Origin: Vitis vinifera
Taxonomy: Eukaryota > Streptophyta > Magnoliopsida > Vitales > Vitaceae
Assembly (NCBI RefSeq): GCF_030704535.1
Contig: NC_081821.1
Span: 883,001 to 947,000 of the forward strand
Length of the DNA stretch: 64,000 nucleotides
Reading direction: 5' to 3'
Position numbers and translations under genes: made by a program. This document shows, in pieces, positions 21,801-35,229 of the stretch; within the stretch, counting starts at the first letter, position 1, and each line of letters starts with the position of its first letter. The notes under the pieces were generated by a model, which did not search any database, was not told where the DNA came from, and saw nothing but the letters and a program-made list of their open reading frames with translations.

Positions 21801-24452
21801 TTGAGGTTTGTTGTCTCAGCCCTTAAATGATGTCTCATTCTTTTTCCAAATGTTGTATCACTTAGGTAAGTTGTTAGTGTACTAGCATAGGCTAGATTAA
21901 GCTGGTAAATTTGTTCCAAAAGCACTTGATCCAATGCACTACTTCTTGTTAATGAACTAGCATGGCTAGATTAAGTTGATAATTTCATTCCAAAAGCATT
22001 TGATCCAATACACCACTTCTAAGGAACTAATTAGCTTCAAAAGAAAGATTGAAGATTCAAGGAAGTAAAGCAAATTAAGGAAAGTATGCAGTTTTGGATT
22101 TGGTTAAATAATGGAAAAATTAATAATTGAATTTGATGTAAAAAGAAGTTTAAAAATCTCCTATTCTTATTGGTTCTCACTTCCTGACTTTATTATACTT
22201 CCTATTGTATTCTAATTGGGGTTTTGTGCTTATAAAAAGAAAATTATTTTTCAAAACCCTTTAGAAGGAAGGACACACATTAAAAAAAATTATTATTTTG
22301 CCATTACTTCACCATTGTCCCTAAATTCTCAAAAATCTTTCTAGTTCGAAACTTGAAAGTACTTTTGGTGAAAAGCATTGGTAGGTTGACCTCGTCACTT
22401 AAAGGAGTTGGAGTTGAGGTATTCACTAAGGAGCATGAGGTATACTATATGGACATGAAAGTAAACTGTAGGTACTGCCTAAAGTTCACTTGGAAGTCGG
22501 TTGCTTCTAAGTCAAGTAAATCTGTGTACTTGCTTTTCATATTTAGTGGATTTGTTTTGCAATTTGCTGAGACCCGTGATTTTACACCTGTAGAAATTTC
22601 TGTAGGATGTTTCCGTGTATTATTATGATTGGTTCCTCTATATTCCTGATATGAATAAAGTGTTCCATAATAATAATTCTTAAAGTTAGATTTGGAATTA
22701 ATCAAAATTTCATATTTCTAGATTTCACAGAAATTGAATTGAAAAATTGAAAAATTGAGAAATCAAGAAACTGGATTTGGACCATATAAATTGGACAACC
22801 CTATTTACACCCCTCTGGTTAGTTTCTGTAAATAAAGAATGAGCTTACATAAATCCAACTATAAGCATTTTGACAAATTGGCATGCACTTTCTCCATACT
22901 ATTAGGTAGCAACAATACTGATGTGTCTACTGTTGGGCTATGATCGTGTAGCTTTGTATCTTTAGATGTACAAATATATGCTTTTAAATTTCGAAGAAAG
23001 AATAAAAATTTCTCACAAAAACATTTGAACCTAAAAGGGCACCTGGTAACATTCTGTGTAACTTTGGATGTATACGTATACATTTCTAAAATTGGACAAG
23101 GAGGGTGAACTCTCAGAACTGTTTGGAGATAAGAGGATCAATTTGCAGTGCATTTTTGGTTTCTTTATTCTTTTGAAATATTTTTTTTCAGGTTCCTCCG
23201 TTTGAAAAGAAACATGGGCTATGGCCATGCATGGTAGCTCCCACTAAAATTATAGCTGGCCTGGGCTTATCACTTGGTATTGATATCCTAGAAGCTCCCG
23301 GAGCAACTGGAGACTATCGAACACTTCTAACTTCCAAAGCAACTGCCATAGCTAAAGCACTATCAGCTCCTTTGCAGTCTTGCCCTAGTGTTTTTGTACC
23401 AGGGGAGGATGAGCACAAACCTGGCCGATCGGATGGCTATGATTTTGGGTTTCTTCACATTAAGGTGTGAGCTCTTGAGTTTCAGACCTCCATGCTTTTT
23501 AATTTTTATCTCTTGCCTGTCTTGATTTTTGTTTAATAAAATTTCCTCCCGTCAACATTCTCAAGCCTAGGAAGTGATCAACCTTGGGTATGAGGCTCAG
23601 CTCAGACTTGTGCACACTGAAGCACTGAGACAGAACTGCTGGAATATTTTTGTAGATGAATGAATAAACTGAAAAACCTATTGACAAGATTCACAATTAA
23701 GATCAAGAATCCTGAACCAACTGAATTGAAACTTTCTGCCACATCTATTTAGGAAAATTTTCACAATCTAAAGATAAGATGGTAAAATCGGGGGCCTACA
23801 ATTATTGGTTGCTGAAATATTTTACTTGGGTTTCCACCCTTTGATGTGTTCCTCAACAGATAAGTTATCTATGCAGGCCTGACTGTCAAATTCAGGATCT
23901 TCTATATCTGTAAGATAACAGATTCAAGTTTTTCCTTTGATGTTAATATGATTTTCTTCTTGATTATGTTTGTCGCAGGCTATTGATGATGCAGGCCATG
24001 ACAAGGCGAGCATTTTCAAAGTCAAAGCAATGGAAGCTGTAGACAGAGCTATAGGACAGCTGGCCAGGCTCCTCTGGCAGGCAGAATCAACTGGGAAATT
24101 TGAATACTATCTTTGTGTTACTGGAGACCATTCTACTCCAGTTGAATATGGAGATCACAGTTTTGAACCTGTTCCATTTGCAATTTGTCAGTTGAAAGAC
24201 TTTGTTGATGCAATGGGTGGAGAAGCCGCCATCATGAAAACTTCACTTGAACCATTCCCTCTTCCAACCATCAAGGGGGATGAAGATCTAACAGAAGGTT
24301 TGGAAAAGATGGAAGAGAGAAGTAAACAAGCTTTCAATGGTGATTCGGTTTCAGAATTTACTGAAATAGCAGCTGCAAGGGGATGTCTTGGGCGATTCTC
24401 AGGGAGCGAGATGATGGGAATTATTAAGACATATCTTAAGCTAAAAGCATGA
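18814..24452 (+). CDS. 2,3-bisphosphoglycerate-independent phosphoglycerate mutase, archaeal (ApgM) type
   Basis: Five exons (18814-19122, 20982-21127, 21529-21805, 23192-23464, 23979-24452) with GT-AG introns join without a phase error to give 492 aa, full length for the plant ApgM-like family. It belongs to the alkaline-phosphatase superfamily and should interconvert 3- and 2-phosphoglycerate in glycolysis, probably in the cytosol, as no transit peptide is evident. Visible active-site elements: metal-ligand Asp17 in VLIDGIGD, the phosphoserine-type GCGSDTAHLS (Ser64), GRGAFES after it, IDDAGHDK (338-344) and TGDHSTP (383-389) followed by YGDHS. All look intact. Start: I chose the ATG giving MDSAVKPKTRVAF because the conserved domain begins there. 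An in-frame ATG at 18745 would add 23 residues without homology. Intron 1 is 1.86 kb. Its upstream array is split by a MULE. Confidence 0.93.
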
Positions 24453-26165
24453 GCTTCTGAGTAGAGGCATTGGTTAAGGTTTTGAGCTTCACCAGATGGT
24501 TCCCAATAAGGTAATGTCTTAAATTCTAAACTAACAGAATAAATTTAGCTTCTCCAAAATTTTCCCATCATCCTAATCTTTCCCACTGTAGATCTCTAAG
24601 GTGAGAGACTCTTGGCCTTTGCTTCTTCTGGTCATGTACTTAAAGCATGAGACTGTTGACGGTTGAGAATACTCAGCCTTGTATTTATAATTAGTTTTAA
24701 TGCATATCTTGAAAACGTAACTTGTTTCAAGTTCATAATGTAAAACAGTGGGCGACTATTAAATAATTTCCTCTGAAGAGATAAAAGAAAGGACCCATAT
24801 CCTATACCCTTGGTTTGAAAATGAAAATAAAAAAAAATAAAAATTAAGAAAAAAATATGAAGATCTTGGTGGGCATATCTGGAGTAATGTAAATTTTAAA
24901 GACATCTTGCTTTCACTTTTTGAATATTGTTAGGCAACAACTCTGTCATTTGTAGTACAAAGCTCTATTAGAAAGTTTTTCATTGAGGTGGGGGGGCTGT
25001 GTAAATGCTGAGAAGAGTAAAACAATTTGTATGTTATTATATCATGAATTTCCAACTTAATCGGGAAAGGAAGATAGGGAAAAACACTTTTCTACTCTTT
25101 AGAGCAAAAATAATTTTTAAAATTAAGAAATAAGTAGCAAATTTGTTTTGGAAACAAAATGATTTTTGAAGATAAATTTAAGATATTTTCTCTTATTTTT
25201 ATGTAAGCTGTTCTGAATATGGAAGAAGCATGAAATTATTTTTATGCAACTTTAAACCTAATCCTAAATGTCTCTTCATCACCATCTTCTTTTTCTTGTT
25301 CATCTTATTAGAATTGGATTTATTTATTTATTTTTTTGAAAATAATAAATAAATTTTATCATTTTCAGAAACAAGTTGTATGAAATATAAATATACAATT
25401 TTTTCTTTTTCACAAAATCACATATTATTTTTCTTTTGTTCTTAGTAAGATTTTATGGGATTTTTAATTTTTTATATCTATGTTTTGTTTTTAGGAAGAG
25501 ATATTATCTAGAGAATAAATATATCGATACAGAAATAGTAATGATTTATTTTGAGCAGTAATATATATCCTTGACTTCAACTATAACAATGAGTCCTCTT
25601 AGTTTTTGAATTGCCCTTCCAAAAATAAGCACTTTTATGTCAAAAAAAAAAAAAAAAGGATTCATAAACAATTTTGGAAAAGGAAGGGATGGTGGTTATA
25701 TTGAAAGGCTTTTGCCTTCAAGAAATCTCTTTCTACTTGGAAAATAAGTATTTGTTAAAATAGTTACCTCTTAGTTTTTAAACTTACATGTAATCACTTC
25801 AAATTCTTTTCTAGATGATGTTGAATGTAATTTTATTCTAAGTTATATCAATACAATGTCTTGATTATATCTCATGACTTGATAATTTTTATATAACATC
25901 TTATTTAAATCATATGACTCTAATTTCTATATTAGCAACTCCAAAATGTTTTAGAACCTTAAAAGTACTTGAAGATGTTCGGAGGAACTTTTGAAATACT
26001 TGAAAGAGCTTGGAGCAACTTTGTGGTATTAGGATATTCTTGAATGTAGTTTGATGAGCTTATTCGAACCCCAAATTGGAAATATACCAAAGGAAACCAT
26101 ATCTAGGCATCTATAACTTATTGCAACCATCTCAAGGAGTTAAGAAATACAATATAACAAACTTT
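24453..26165. other. Intergenic DNA downstream of the phosphoglycerate mutase gene
   Basis: The first 200 bp are presumably the 3' leader. The rest is AT-rich with an A homopolymer (about 25641) and no recognised gene or transposon end. Confidence 0.45.
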
Positions 26166-26167
26166 CT

Positions 26168-26340
26168 TAAACTATGTTTGGTTTTCAAAAAATTAGAAAG
26201 ATGATTAAAAAGAAAGAGAATGGAGAGGAAAAGTTAAAGAAAAAAAAAAAAGTTTATAAATTATTTTAAATTTATTTAACTTATCTTAACTTCTTAATAT
26301 AAAGATTAAATAATTTAAAAGTATATAAGTTTATAACTAA

Positions 26341-26372
<32 letters not shown>

Positions 26373-26457
26373 TAATATTTTCCATATTATAACCAAACAA
26401 TAGGACATCATTTTTTTCTTACCTTAATATTTTTCAAAAACCAAACATAATCTTAGT
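26168..26457 (-). mobile_element. MITE, copy 2 of the family at 1283
   Basis: Ends are inverted: ACTATGTTTGGTTTTCAAAA on the left and TTTTCAAAAACCAAACATAA on the right. Both sides are flanked by CTTA, consistent with a 3-bp TTA duplication as in PIF/Harbinger MITEs. The interior carries an (AT)n run at about 26349-26372. The reverse complement of its middle matches the repeat at 1283-1640. Confidence 0.6.
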
Positions 26458-26459
26458 AT

Positions 26460-27100
26460 TATTATAATTAATTTCTTCATACACAATTTCTTATTATGTT
26501 AATTTAGGGGATGTTAGTTTGTGTCTCAAGGCTCCAATGCCATGTTAAAGCTATAATAATTCAACTATTAGATAATACATAAGAATGTATATGAGCACAT
26601 CCTGCAGCCAATATGGACCATATTCACGCCGAAAAGGATGTGAAGATTATTGAAAAAGATGAATACAGAGAAAAAAGGAAAAAAAGACAAAAGAGCGCAT
26701 GGACATTTTCCCATTCAAAGACCACAATATTCAACCTACTGAGTCTGTGGGTCAATCACAAATGGGAGAGATGCAGTAGCCCAAATGTCAATACCTAACC
26801 ATTTAGTTGGTATCTATCCAGCTTGACCTAGTAAAAGAACAGAATTAAAAACTGCAAATAAACATGGGTAAGTATGTATAAAAGGGAAAATCATACCTAC
26901 TCTTGGAATATGTGACTCATATTGAATGAAAGATATATGAAGAAAAATGGACAAATATTGAAATGGAGCGATGACTTTTGCCATTTAAGTTTGTATTTTT
27001 ATTATTGAGAGCCAACGATAGGTTGGAGGGTGGGGGATAACACCTTTATCCTCAGGGTATGTTCAAGGGTATTTTTGGAATTTCATTACCTGAGAGTTAG
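26460..27100. other. Intergenic DNA and promoter region of peptide gene D
   Basis: No gene is recognised; a 61-codon open frame at 26613-26798 has no family features. The promoter of the peptide gene at 27265 must lie in the right part. Confidence 0.4.
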
Positions 27101-27108
27101 TATAAATA
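27101..27108 (+). promoter_or_regulatory. TATA box of peptide gene D
   Basis: TATAAATA, the same octamer as upstream of peptide gene A, here 164 bp before the ATG, allowing a normal plant 5' leader. Confidence 0.5.
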
Positions 27109-27264
27109 CCTATAAGGGTAATTAGAGATATAGTGAAAGTTTTCTTCCCTGTTCCGTGGATATAGACAATCTTCCTAACCACATTAAATCTATGAGCTTT
27201 TCTTTTCGTTTGGAATCGTTGCATGAAAGTCAACACCTACATTTCTCTTTCTTTCTAAGGAGAA

Positions 27265-27622
27265 ATGAAGCTTGAAGTGAAGAGAAGCCTTATTCTTTGT
27301 TTTCTCACAATCACCATCCTATTTCTTGGTTGTAACAGGCTTGTTTTCAGTTTTTATTCTTCCTAGAGAAAGAGAAAACCACCACACACAGTCCACAGAC
27401 ATCTGCCAGTCCAAAGTTTTGTTCTCATCTCCTATTGTGAATACTTACTGGTATGTTTTTGCATCAGGTGAGAAGATGGAATCAGTTAATGCACAAAGCA
27501 GGGAAGGGGGATATGCACCCAGATTGGTCACTGTGCGGCGGGTGGGAAGCCCAGACCGCAAGCCACCGAGCCCACCACCACCTCCTCCAACGGCGCCACC
27601 AGGACCAGGGATGCTCACTTGA
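27265..27622 (+). CDS. Small secreted proline-rich peptide, copy D (splice junction altered)
   Basis: The ATG at 27265 opens a signal peptide, MKLEVKRSLILCFLTITILF, clearly related to copies A and C. Exon 2 (27468-27622) follows the acceptor TTGCATCAG. It encodes GEKMESVNAQS, then REGGYAPRLVTVRRVGSPDR, then KPPSPPPPPPTAPPGPGMLT and stop. Compared with copy C, exon 1 has lost about 10 nt near its end, and the usual donor (ACAG/GTAAG) reads ACAGGCTTG. The only in-phase GT-AG solution I see uses CTTG/GTTGTA at 27328/27329 (139-bp intron, about 72 aa). That donor is weak, so this copy may be spliced inefficiently or be a young pseudogene. Exon 2 is the longest and best conserved of the family. 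It lies between the tail-to-tail ends of the phosphoglycerate mutase and E1 beta genes. Confidence 0.5.
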
Positions 27623-28016
27623 CCTTTTTCTTGGATCCCAAACTTTCTATGATGTATCTCTAAGAAAAGAATGAAATAAGACCGACAAAATAAAGAACAA
27701 AAGTATTGATAATTTACGCCTTAGTTTCATGATCACTCTTTGTCAGTTTACAAAATCATGATCTCCCACAGGGGAAAAAATTGTTACAAACCCTTATTTC
27801 TTAATAATAATAATAATAATAAATAAATAAAAATAGAATGTTTATTTTAATGTTTCTCGGTGACAGGAATGTGCTGAACCAGCAGCTGTCACTAGCGTTG
27901 GCCGAATTTTGAGGGAATGCACAACATTTGTGTGTGCATAGACATAGGTGGATAAAAAAGATACCTTTTCTGAAAATGGAAATGGGAGATGAAATGCTTA
28001 AGCAATCTTGATCATG
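27623..28016. other. Intergenic DNA between peptide gene D and the E1 beta gene
   Basis: Contains an (AAT)n/(AAAT)n simple repeat near 27800-27830 and presumably the 3' leaders of both flanking genes. Nothing else recognised. Confidence 0.4.
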
Positions 28017-31000
28017 CTAAGCGGCTGCAGCCTTAGGAGCTGATCTGTAGCAAGTCCTCTTTGCCGCACGAATGATATCATCAATCTGCATAGTAGATCA
28101 GAACTACGATTTAAATGACCAAGTCAAGAGTATTATCTCAAAACTTCAATCAGGAATTAGGTAGAATTGAAGTTCCATAATACAATTTCTAGCGAAATTC
28201 AGTGTCAGCCTTTAATTGGCTTCCAAGTTGAGGCAGTGGCTTCTTTGCAAAACAAAAGGGTGCCCCACATCTAAAGGGCTATTTTAGAATGTGAAACAAG
28301 TTTTTGGCTGGAAGAAAAATTTGAAATATATCACAAGACATCTTTCTAGTGGATTTGGACAATTATATTGAAAATAAACTTCCTGTTTGAACTGAATCTC
28401 ATTTTCTATCCACCATTACCAAGTGGTGGAGTGAATTTATGAATGAGCAACTATAATAAGGAAGACCTTTCTCTCTTTTAATTCTTCCTCTACTCACTTC
28501 CATGGGCGAATGGAGTCTACCACACTTTTTTGTTAGCTAGTTTGGTAGAATATACAATCATATGATCAAGATATATCTTTTTGTAGACCTCCTGGGAGTC
28601 CTGTGGCACAAGCATCTTGCTTGCAACCGAGAAATATATAAGACGTCGTATGTAATTCCAAGGACAGGCCATAAATTTCCAGATCACCAGCAAATCTGAA
28701 ACAATGTAGAATGTAATTACAAGAAAAACAAAGGAGAATATCAGGATGCATACCTGTGGAAGAGCCATTCTCTCAAGATTTGCTGCATAAGGCATGGGAA
28801 TATCTGCCCCTGCAATCCTTTCGACAGGTGCATCAAGAGAATCAAAGCTCTCCTCAATAACAGACATACTGCAGAAATTCAGACACGTTGTAAGAAAAAT
28901 ACTTAAAAGGAGGATTCTAAACCACCACTATCACACCCTCGCCCATGCCATAGATTTGGTGAAAAAGAAGGTAACCAGATCTCAGCGCCAACACCATGTT
29001 GAGGGAACCCCTCTTCAACAGTCACCAGTCTGCTAGTTTTCCTGACTGAAGCATTGATTGCCGATCTGTCAAGGGGACGGATTGAGCGAAGATTTATAAC
29101 CTGTATCAAACAGAACAACAATTGCTTTCCTTAAAAACTGAATGGAATACCTTTCTGAACTTCCAAAACTACTAGTTGTCTGAATCCAATACAAAGAAAA
29201 TAATTTCAAACTTCTTTTGAGTTACCTCAGCACTAATTCCTTCTTTTGCGAGTATTTCAGCTGCCTGAATCCAAAAAACTGAGTTACTTGTGGATTAAAA
29301 TGGAAAGATATCTTGCTCGACATTTAAGATAACAATAAAAGAAACACTAATAAGAAAAGTTGGTTGCTAAAATGAGACAGTGAAAGATCTAATGGTACAC
29401 ATGTAGCCATCACCTTGTGGCAGTCTTTGAGGAGAAGATAACACTAAGCTATAATGCCATAGCTCCTTTAACTAATGAATCCAGCAGAATAAAGGCAATG
29501 TAATGGCCTATATAGCCTTCCACGCATCTGTAATGGATATTGCATTTACTTTGACAGCTAAAACATCCTAATGCAAGTAAGAGAATAAATTCTTGTGGGT
29601 GGAAAACAGAACATAGTAATTCTGGTTTTACTGTTAGCAAAAGTTTGATTCTAAAAAATTGAAGCAAATGTCTGTTCCCATGAACCTTTTGTATCTTCCT
29701 TGGTTATATGCCATATGAACCACCTATTTAGTAATTTTGATTACCCTCTTTACGCATATGAACTATATCTATGCTGAGAATACAAGTCTTTACCTACATT
29801 CTGGTGTTATAGTCTAAATCTAACATAAAGTTTTGCGTCCTTTCCTACACATAGTGGTTGTTTGATATCAAAATTCGATGCCTAATACTGAAATTTTCCA
29901 TGTTAGAGTGTTCCATAACTTACAGTAATCAGTGGAATTTCCATTTTCACTTTACATAATCAGTCAACTTACTGCTGAAACACAAATTAGCTCTCATGCT
30001 ATAACTCAATCACAGTAAGATTGTATGATCCAATATGGAGTTACCAGTGCATAACCAGTGATTTGTTCCGGCTGCAAGAAAAACAACCTATTGAAGTAAT
30101 ATTTAGAAAAAGCACCCTAAAATCAATTTATCAACTAACAACTCAAGAAACATTTTTTTTATGGATAAAATCCATTGCCTTTTTCATCCTTAATACAAAC
30201 TCAACAGAAATAAGCATATCCTTATCCAACTAAATTCCATTTTAGTGCAGGCCAAATATGTGCAGGATTATAAAACTATATTTTCAACTGAATCAAACAG
30301 TATACCCAAGTTATTCACAATTATATGCAATAGTGCTTCAAGAAAGAATCTCAAACCTGGAGAGAATAATCAACCATCCTTGCGTAAGTGACAATAGTTA
30401 CATCCTTTCCTTCTCGCTCTATCTTCAATAGCCAAGAAGAGGAAGAATAATTGCATCTAAAGATAAAAATCATTATCAGCAGCAACAAGAATGTTAAGAA
30501 AAAGCACCTTTGCTTTCCCTATTGGAAGGGAGAAACTGGAATCAAGAGCTTCCTCTGAAACAGGGAAAGACTGACCATATCTGCAGCATGAAATTCAACT
30601 CAAGGATGAGTAAGTATACAATGATCCAATTACAGAGAAATCTCAAGCATCAAAACACTAACAGCAATTCGTTTTCAAGGAAAACAACAGGGTCAGGGTC
30701 CCTTATAGCAGCTTTTAACAGGCCCCGAGCGTCCTCTGATGAATATGGAACCAGCACCTTCAAACCAGGGCATGCACCATACCATGCTGCAAAGCACTGC
30801 ACAAAATTCCAAAATGAGCTTTCAACCTAGTGTGGACTTTTGATATTATTAATAAATTAATCAGAAATTTCATAGAAGTGCTGATAACTTATAATAAAAC
30901 AACTCAAGTTCGTAATCATTTATTGATTAAAAATTTTAAAGAACACCAACACCCAATAGGTCTCTCCAAAGCGTTTTTCACCTTAGGGATTACCTATTTA

Positions 31001-31284
31001 GTTTCCTGAAGTGCCCAAAAATATTTCTCAGAAGAAAAGATCTCTGAAAAATACTTGCCACAACCGGAAAGACATGGTGGTATGCTGACATTGTTTCAAT
31101 TCCTATACACTGCAAGCAGGAAAATCATGCTCCTAACACGAGTATCTACATCAGACCTATTAATCATTAGTTCTTTCTCCTTTTAATGAGTAAAAAATTA
31201 ACCATAAGGACATTCAATATTCTCTTCCTAGACCTTTTTCCAATTTCCACTGACTTGAAAATACACAATAAAACAGCATAAAGA

Positions 31285-31316
<32 letters not shown>

Positions 31317-34300
31317 AAGTCCTCACTGGTTCCACACTGGTTTATCACATTCCGGAAAAACAATATAAATAAGCCAAACCCCATTACCAACAGATTCTCA
31401 TTTGATCATCTTCAACGAACCTTGACCCTTTTATCTACTATTGTCTATACTTTTTCTTAGTTTATTCAAGTAAGGTCAATGTCCATTTGAGAACTTTTTC
31501 TGCTTAAGCTATATTTTAAGTTTGATACTAGACACAGAATGCTCAAGTGGGTGGTATCCTTTTAGTTCATAATGAATTCTAGACTAATAACAATGATTGT
31601 TTGGTAAATTATTATGAAGCAGTCTTGAAGTAGGGCAGTTGACCAACTTGGGGATAAAGTAAAACCCAAATTTGATGAATTTGTCTTGTTCACTGTTGCC
31701 CAGCCAAAAGTAAAAAGGCCTGTCCATGTGACATATTAGCAATTTATAACTCTATCCTTCTGAGAAAAAACCACACGACAGGCCCAAAAAGGGCATAGTA
31801 TATGATTTTCCGTTGATCTCTTATAAGTAGAAGTACAGCAAATGATTTGTGAAAAATCAAAATTTGAAGATTTTGAAGAAAGCATTACATAGTTGAAGAA
31901 TTTAAGAAAGGTCAAGTATGGTTTTCTAGCCATTCTATCATTTCTTATGCTTTTAAGAGTAAATTATTTGAAATTATATTATATTGTTGAGATTAGAATT
32001 CTTTAATGGCCGGGTTTCATTGTTAGCAAAGTATAAGTTATCAATAGTGTCTATAATTACTTATAACTGCTATCAAATTCCTTTTGACGAGGACAACCTC
32101 CATTCCACAGAAACGGAAAGGCCAGCCCTTATTTGTGCTTTATTTTCCCTTGCTCTCTCTTTCATTTCTTAGCATCTCTGTTCATTAACTGAACCAAGTA
32201 CTGCTGACCCAGAAATTAATCTGCAGCTTAGATGTTTTGTCTTGTAGGATTAAGGGAAGAGAAGGGAAAATAAGCAGAGCATCTAGAAGGTTAGAAGGAG
32301 ACTAACCATATATGATGGCAAAATCGCATAAACAATAAGTATCAGACAGAATTTGGACTACACCTGAGAATGCTGGGCACCAACTCCTGCAGCAGCCCCA
32401 TTTGGCCCTCTGAAAACAATTGGCACAGATATCTGACCAGCAGACATATAGTTTGACTTTGCAGCTGAATTAATTATATGGTCAATTGCCTGGAACAATT
32501 CAATAGTGAGATTAAAAAAAGGAAAAATAAAAAAATAAAAAGTAAAAAGTTAAGGAAAAAAAAACCAAATGTTCACTAACGGAATCTACAAGAAGTCCAA
32601 ACTAGATCATTTACCTAGGGTGGTGTAAGAAAAAGGCTGCATGAATGTGATTTAATTAAATTGGTTGAAATGCTCTTAAGTTTGGGACTTATGAAGTGAT
32701 ACAGGAATAGAGGTGGTAACTGGTAATACCACAAGAGAGACCTAAGACATGATTAAGACTCAATTCAAAGACCAATTTTTAAGAAAGTAACTCTGACCTG
32801 CAAGGAGAAATTAAATGTCATAAATTCTATGATAGGCTTAAGACCATGGTAAGCAGCACCAACTCCAATTCCGGCAAAGCCCGCCTACAATACATATCCC
32901 CAGAAATCAGATGCTGAGAATATTCCCGCAATGACAAGTTAAGAAAAACACCTTGCTGCATATACTTACTAAGCCAAAGTAAAAAAGAAAAGAAGAAAAA
33001 GAAACAGAGAGAAATGGCAGAGCATAAAAAATTATCTAAGCACATGAAGAACGGTAAAGCTTAAGGTCTTTTCGAGTGTAAGGAGTAACCTCTGTGATTG
33101 GAGTATCAATAACCCTCCCAGGACCATACTTGTCCAAAAGCCCTTTGGAAATCTATCCAGAATGCAAGTTGAAAAACTAACTTCAGTGAAAAGAACAGAT
33201 GGACAAGCATTTGAAGACAGAACAAGATAGTAGGATTATCTGGCTATGCATGTCTTACCTTGTAGGCACCTTGATATTCACCAACCTGTGGTACAAAATT
33301 TTAAAAAATAATTTATAATTAACAAAAAGAGAAAAAAAAAAGCCACAGGAAAATGAGCATACAAGGGAAGAAAATTGTTTCTATTTGTGTTTCTACAACA
33401 CCTCTTCACCCATCAAAAAAACTTTAGGATCTGCAGACATCTCTTCATCAATTGCAGTATTCAAAGCTTCCCGTACTGTCATCTGCAAGATGTCAGCATT
33501 GCAAAAAAACTTAGACCACGATAATGTGAGAAACGGTGCATATAAAACTTCCATTGACACTACATAAATACAAGACTTATGTTCAACCTATAGGAAGAAA
33601 GACAGAGGTGTTTGTTTTTATGGCTTGTAAAAGAAATAAGAGCAACAATGAAGATCCAAGCAGACCCAAAAATAATATGCAAAAAAAGAACCAACTATTT
33701 ACAATAACATGAGTGATTGAATCAAATAAACAATTTTCTGTATCCAATCAAACTCTTGTATATCCCAAGCTAAAATTAAGAGAAAGCAACCCACTTATTC
33801 AACAAGATAATACTTGTAAAAGAAACCGTATAGAATGAAAAGGAGAAATGTTTAAAACACTTCCATGTGTAGATACAAAGCAACCACTTGAATACATTCC
33901 CATGAAAGCAACTTTAACTTGATGCCACCTTATGCTCTTCAGCATTTTTTTCAACAACATTTTCCTCAGTGCATTATAACAAGATGCAACAAAGCAATTT
34001 CATGCAAAAATATTAAACTGGAAGACACGGAAGACTTGTTTGGGAACATTTTTAAAACGATTTTCAGAAAACAGTTCTTATTAATGATTTGTTTGTTACT
34101 GTTTTTAAGAATAAAAAAAATATATGGGAGAACATGTTTGACAACCAGAAATAGAAAACAATTTTTAGTTCTTAAAAAAATATAAAATAGTTTCCAAGAA
34201 CATCTTTACATTGTTTTTAAATGTTTTTAGTTATTTTCTCAGATATTTAAAAAAAAATAATTATACAAACATGGAGAATGATTAAAAATAAATCATGGGT

Positions 34301-35229
34301 AAAAGTTATTCATAGAAAATAGGTTACGATATTTCAAGTTTCAAACAAACTTTTGTTTTACAAAACATCAAAAAATTGTTTTAGTTGTTTTTAATTTTTT
34401 TACTTGTTTCCTTAGATTGTTTTAAAAAAATAATGAGAGAAATATGAAGAATAATTGAAAATAAAGCATTATATATAAAAATTATTTTTTACAAAAAAAA
34501 TTTGGAAACATAAAAAATAAGTTGAAAACATTTCAATTTTTCAAACGAACTTTTGTTATAGAAACATCATAAAACTATTTTTGAAAAATATTTTCGGAGA
34601 ATTGTTTTTGAAAACATTACTAAATAGACCCTAAAGTTTTCAATTGTTTTTACAAACAAAATTCCGTCAAGGGGCTAAAATGTGAAAACAATTTTCTCAA
34701 CTTATTCTCTATAAAAGTACAATGCAAAAGTTTCATATCTTCGGTTGTTGCTTAAAACATTCTGCAAAAACAACTGAAAACACCTAAAATTTATTCTTAA
34801 ACATAACCTATTTTCATAACAAATTCTTAAAAAATTATTTTCATGTCAAACATGTTTTTAAGTTAGAAAACTCTTCTTAAGAACAGTTTCGATAAGAGCC
34901 AAAGTAACCCACAAATGGAGTCAATACCCGAAAAACACAGTAAACAGGAATAAGTGAATATTACCTGCTTTGGTCCAGATGCATAACTTCTGGATGCGTA
35001 TACTACAGGTCGAGTCCTGTTCAAGGCCTGCTCCCAACATCACATTTTCACAAACATAAAATGTGCTTCAGAAACTATGAACAGAGGCATCACATTCAAT
35101 AAATTGACAACAAATCCAAATGAAATGAATAGAAACCATAACTCATAAACCAAAACAAGATCACAAAATAATAACGGGAGCGTCAGAATTCACCAAGTAG
35201 CTGACTCGTTGCCTCATAGTCCCCCACAT
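28017..35229 (-). CDS. PDHB: Pyruvate dehydrogenase E1 component subunit beta, mitochondrial
   Basis: Fourteen exons on the minus strand, in order: 35229-35194, 35027-34965, 33482-33402, 33285-33259, 33152-33090, 32884-32798, 32489-32364, 30796-30663, 30580-30508, 30422-30357, 29264-29226, 29100-28976, 28868-28754, 28085-28017. All junctions are GT-AG and in phase, giving 367 aa. The protein pairs with E1 alpha in the mitochondrial pyruvate dehydrogenase complex and forms acetyl-CoA using thiamine diphosphate. Residues 1-33 are an arginine-rich presequence ending [10 protein letters not shown]. The core has [29 protein letters not shown] (conserved Glu), [32 protein letters not shown] and the C-terminal transketolase domain ([26 protein letters not shown]). 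Exon 4 is only 27 nt. The tail SAPKAAAA is slightly longer than usual. Exon 1 is short, so the exact start is the least certain part. Confidence 0.95.
31285..31312. repeat. (AT)n microsatellite in an E1 beta intron
   Basis: About 13 AT dinucleotides inside the 1.57-kb intron between exons at 30796 and 32364. Confidence 0.8.
33990..34900. repeat. Repeat-derived segment in intron 2 of the E1 beta gene
   Basis: Repeated words such as GAAAACAATTTT, TTTTTGAAAAC and AAACATGTTT recur on both strands, and the same vocabulary appears at 49200-49850 and 62860-63170. This looks like old MITE-like insertion(s) accounting for most of the 1.48-kb intron 33483-34964. No clean termini. Confidence 0.35.
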
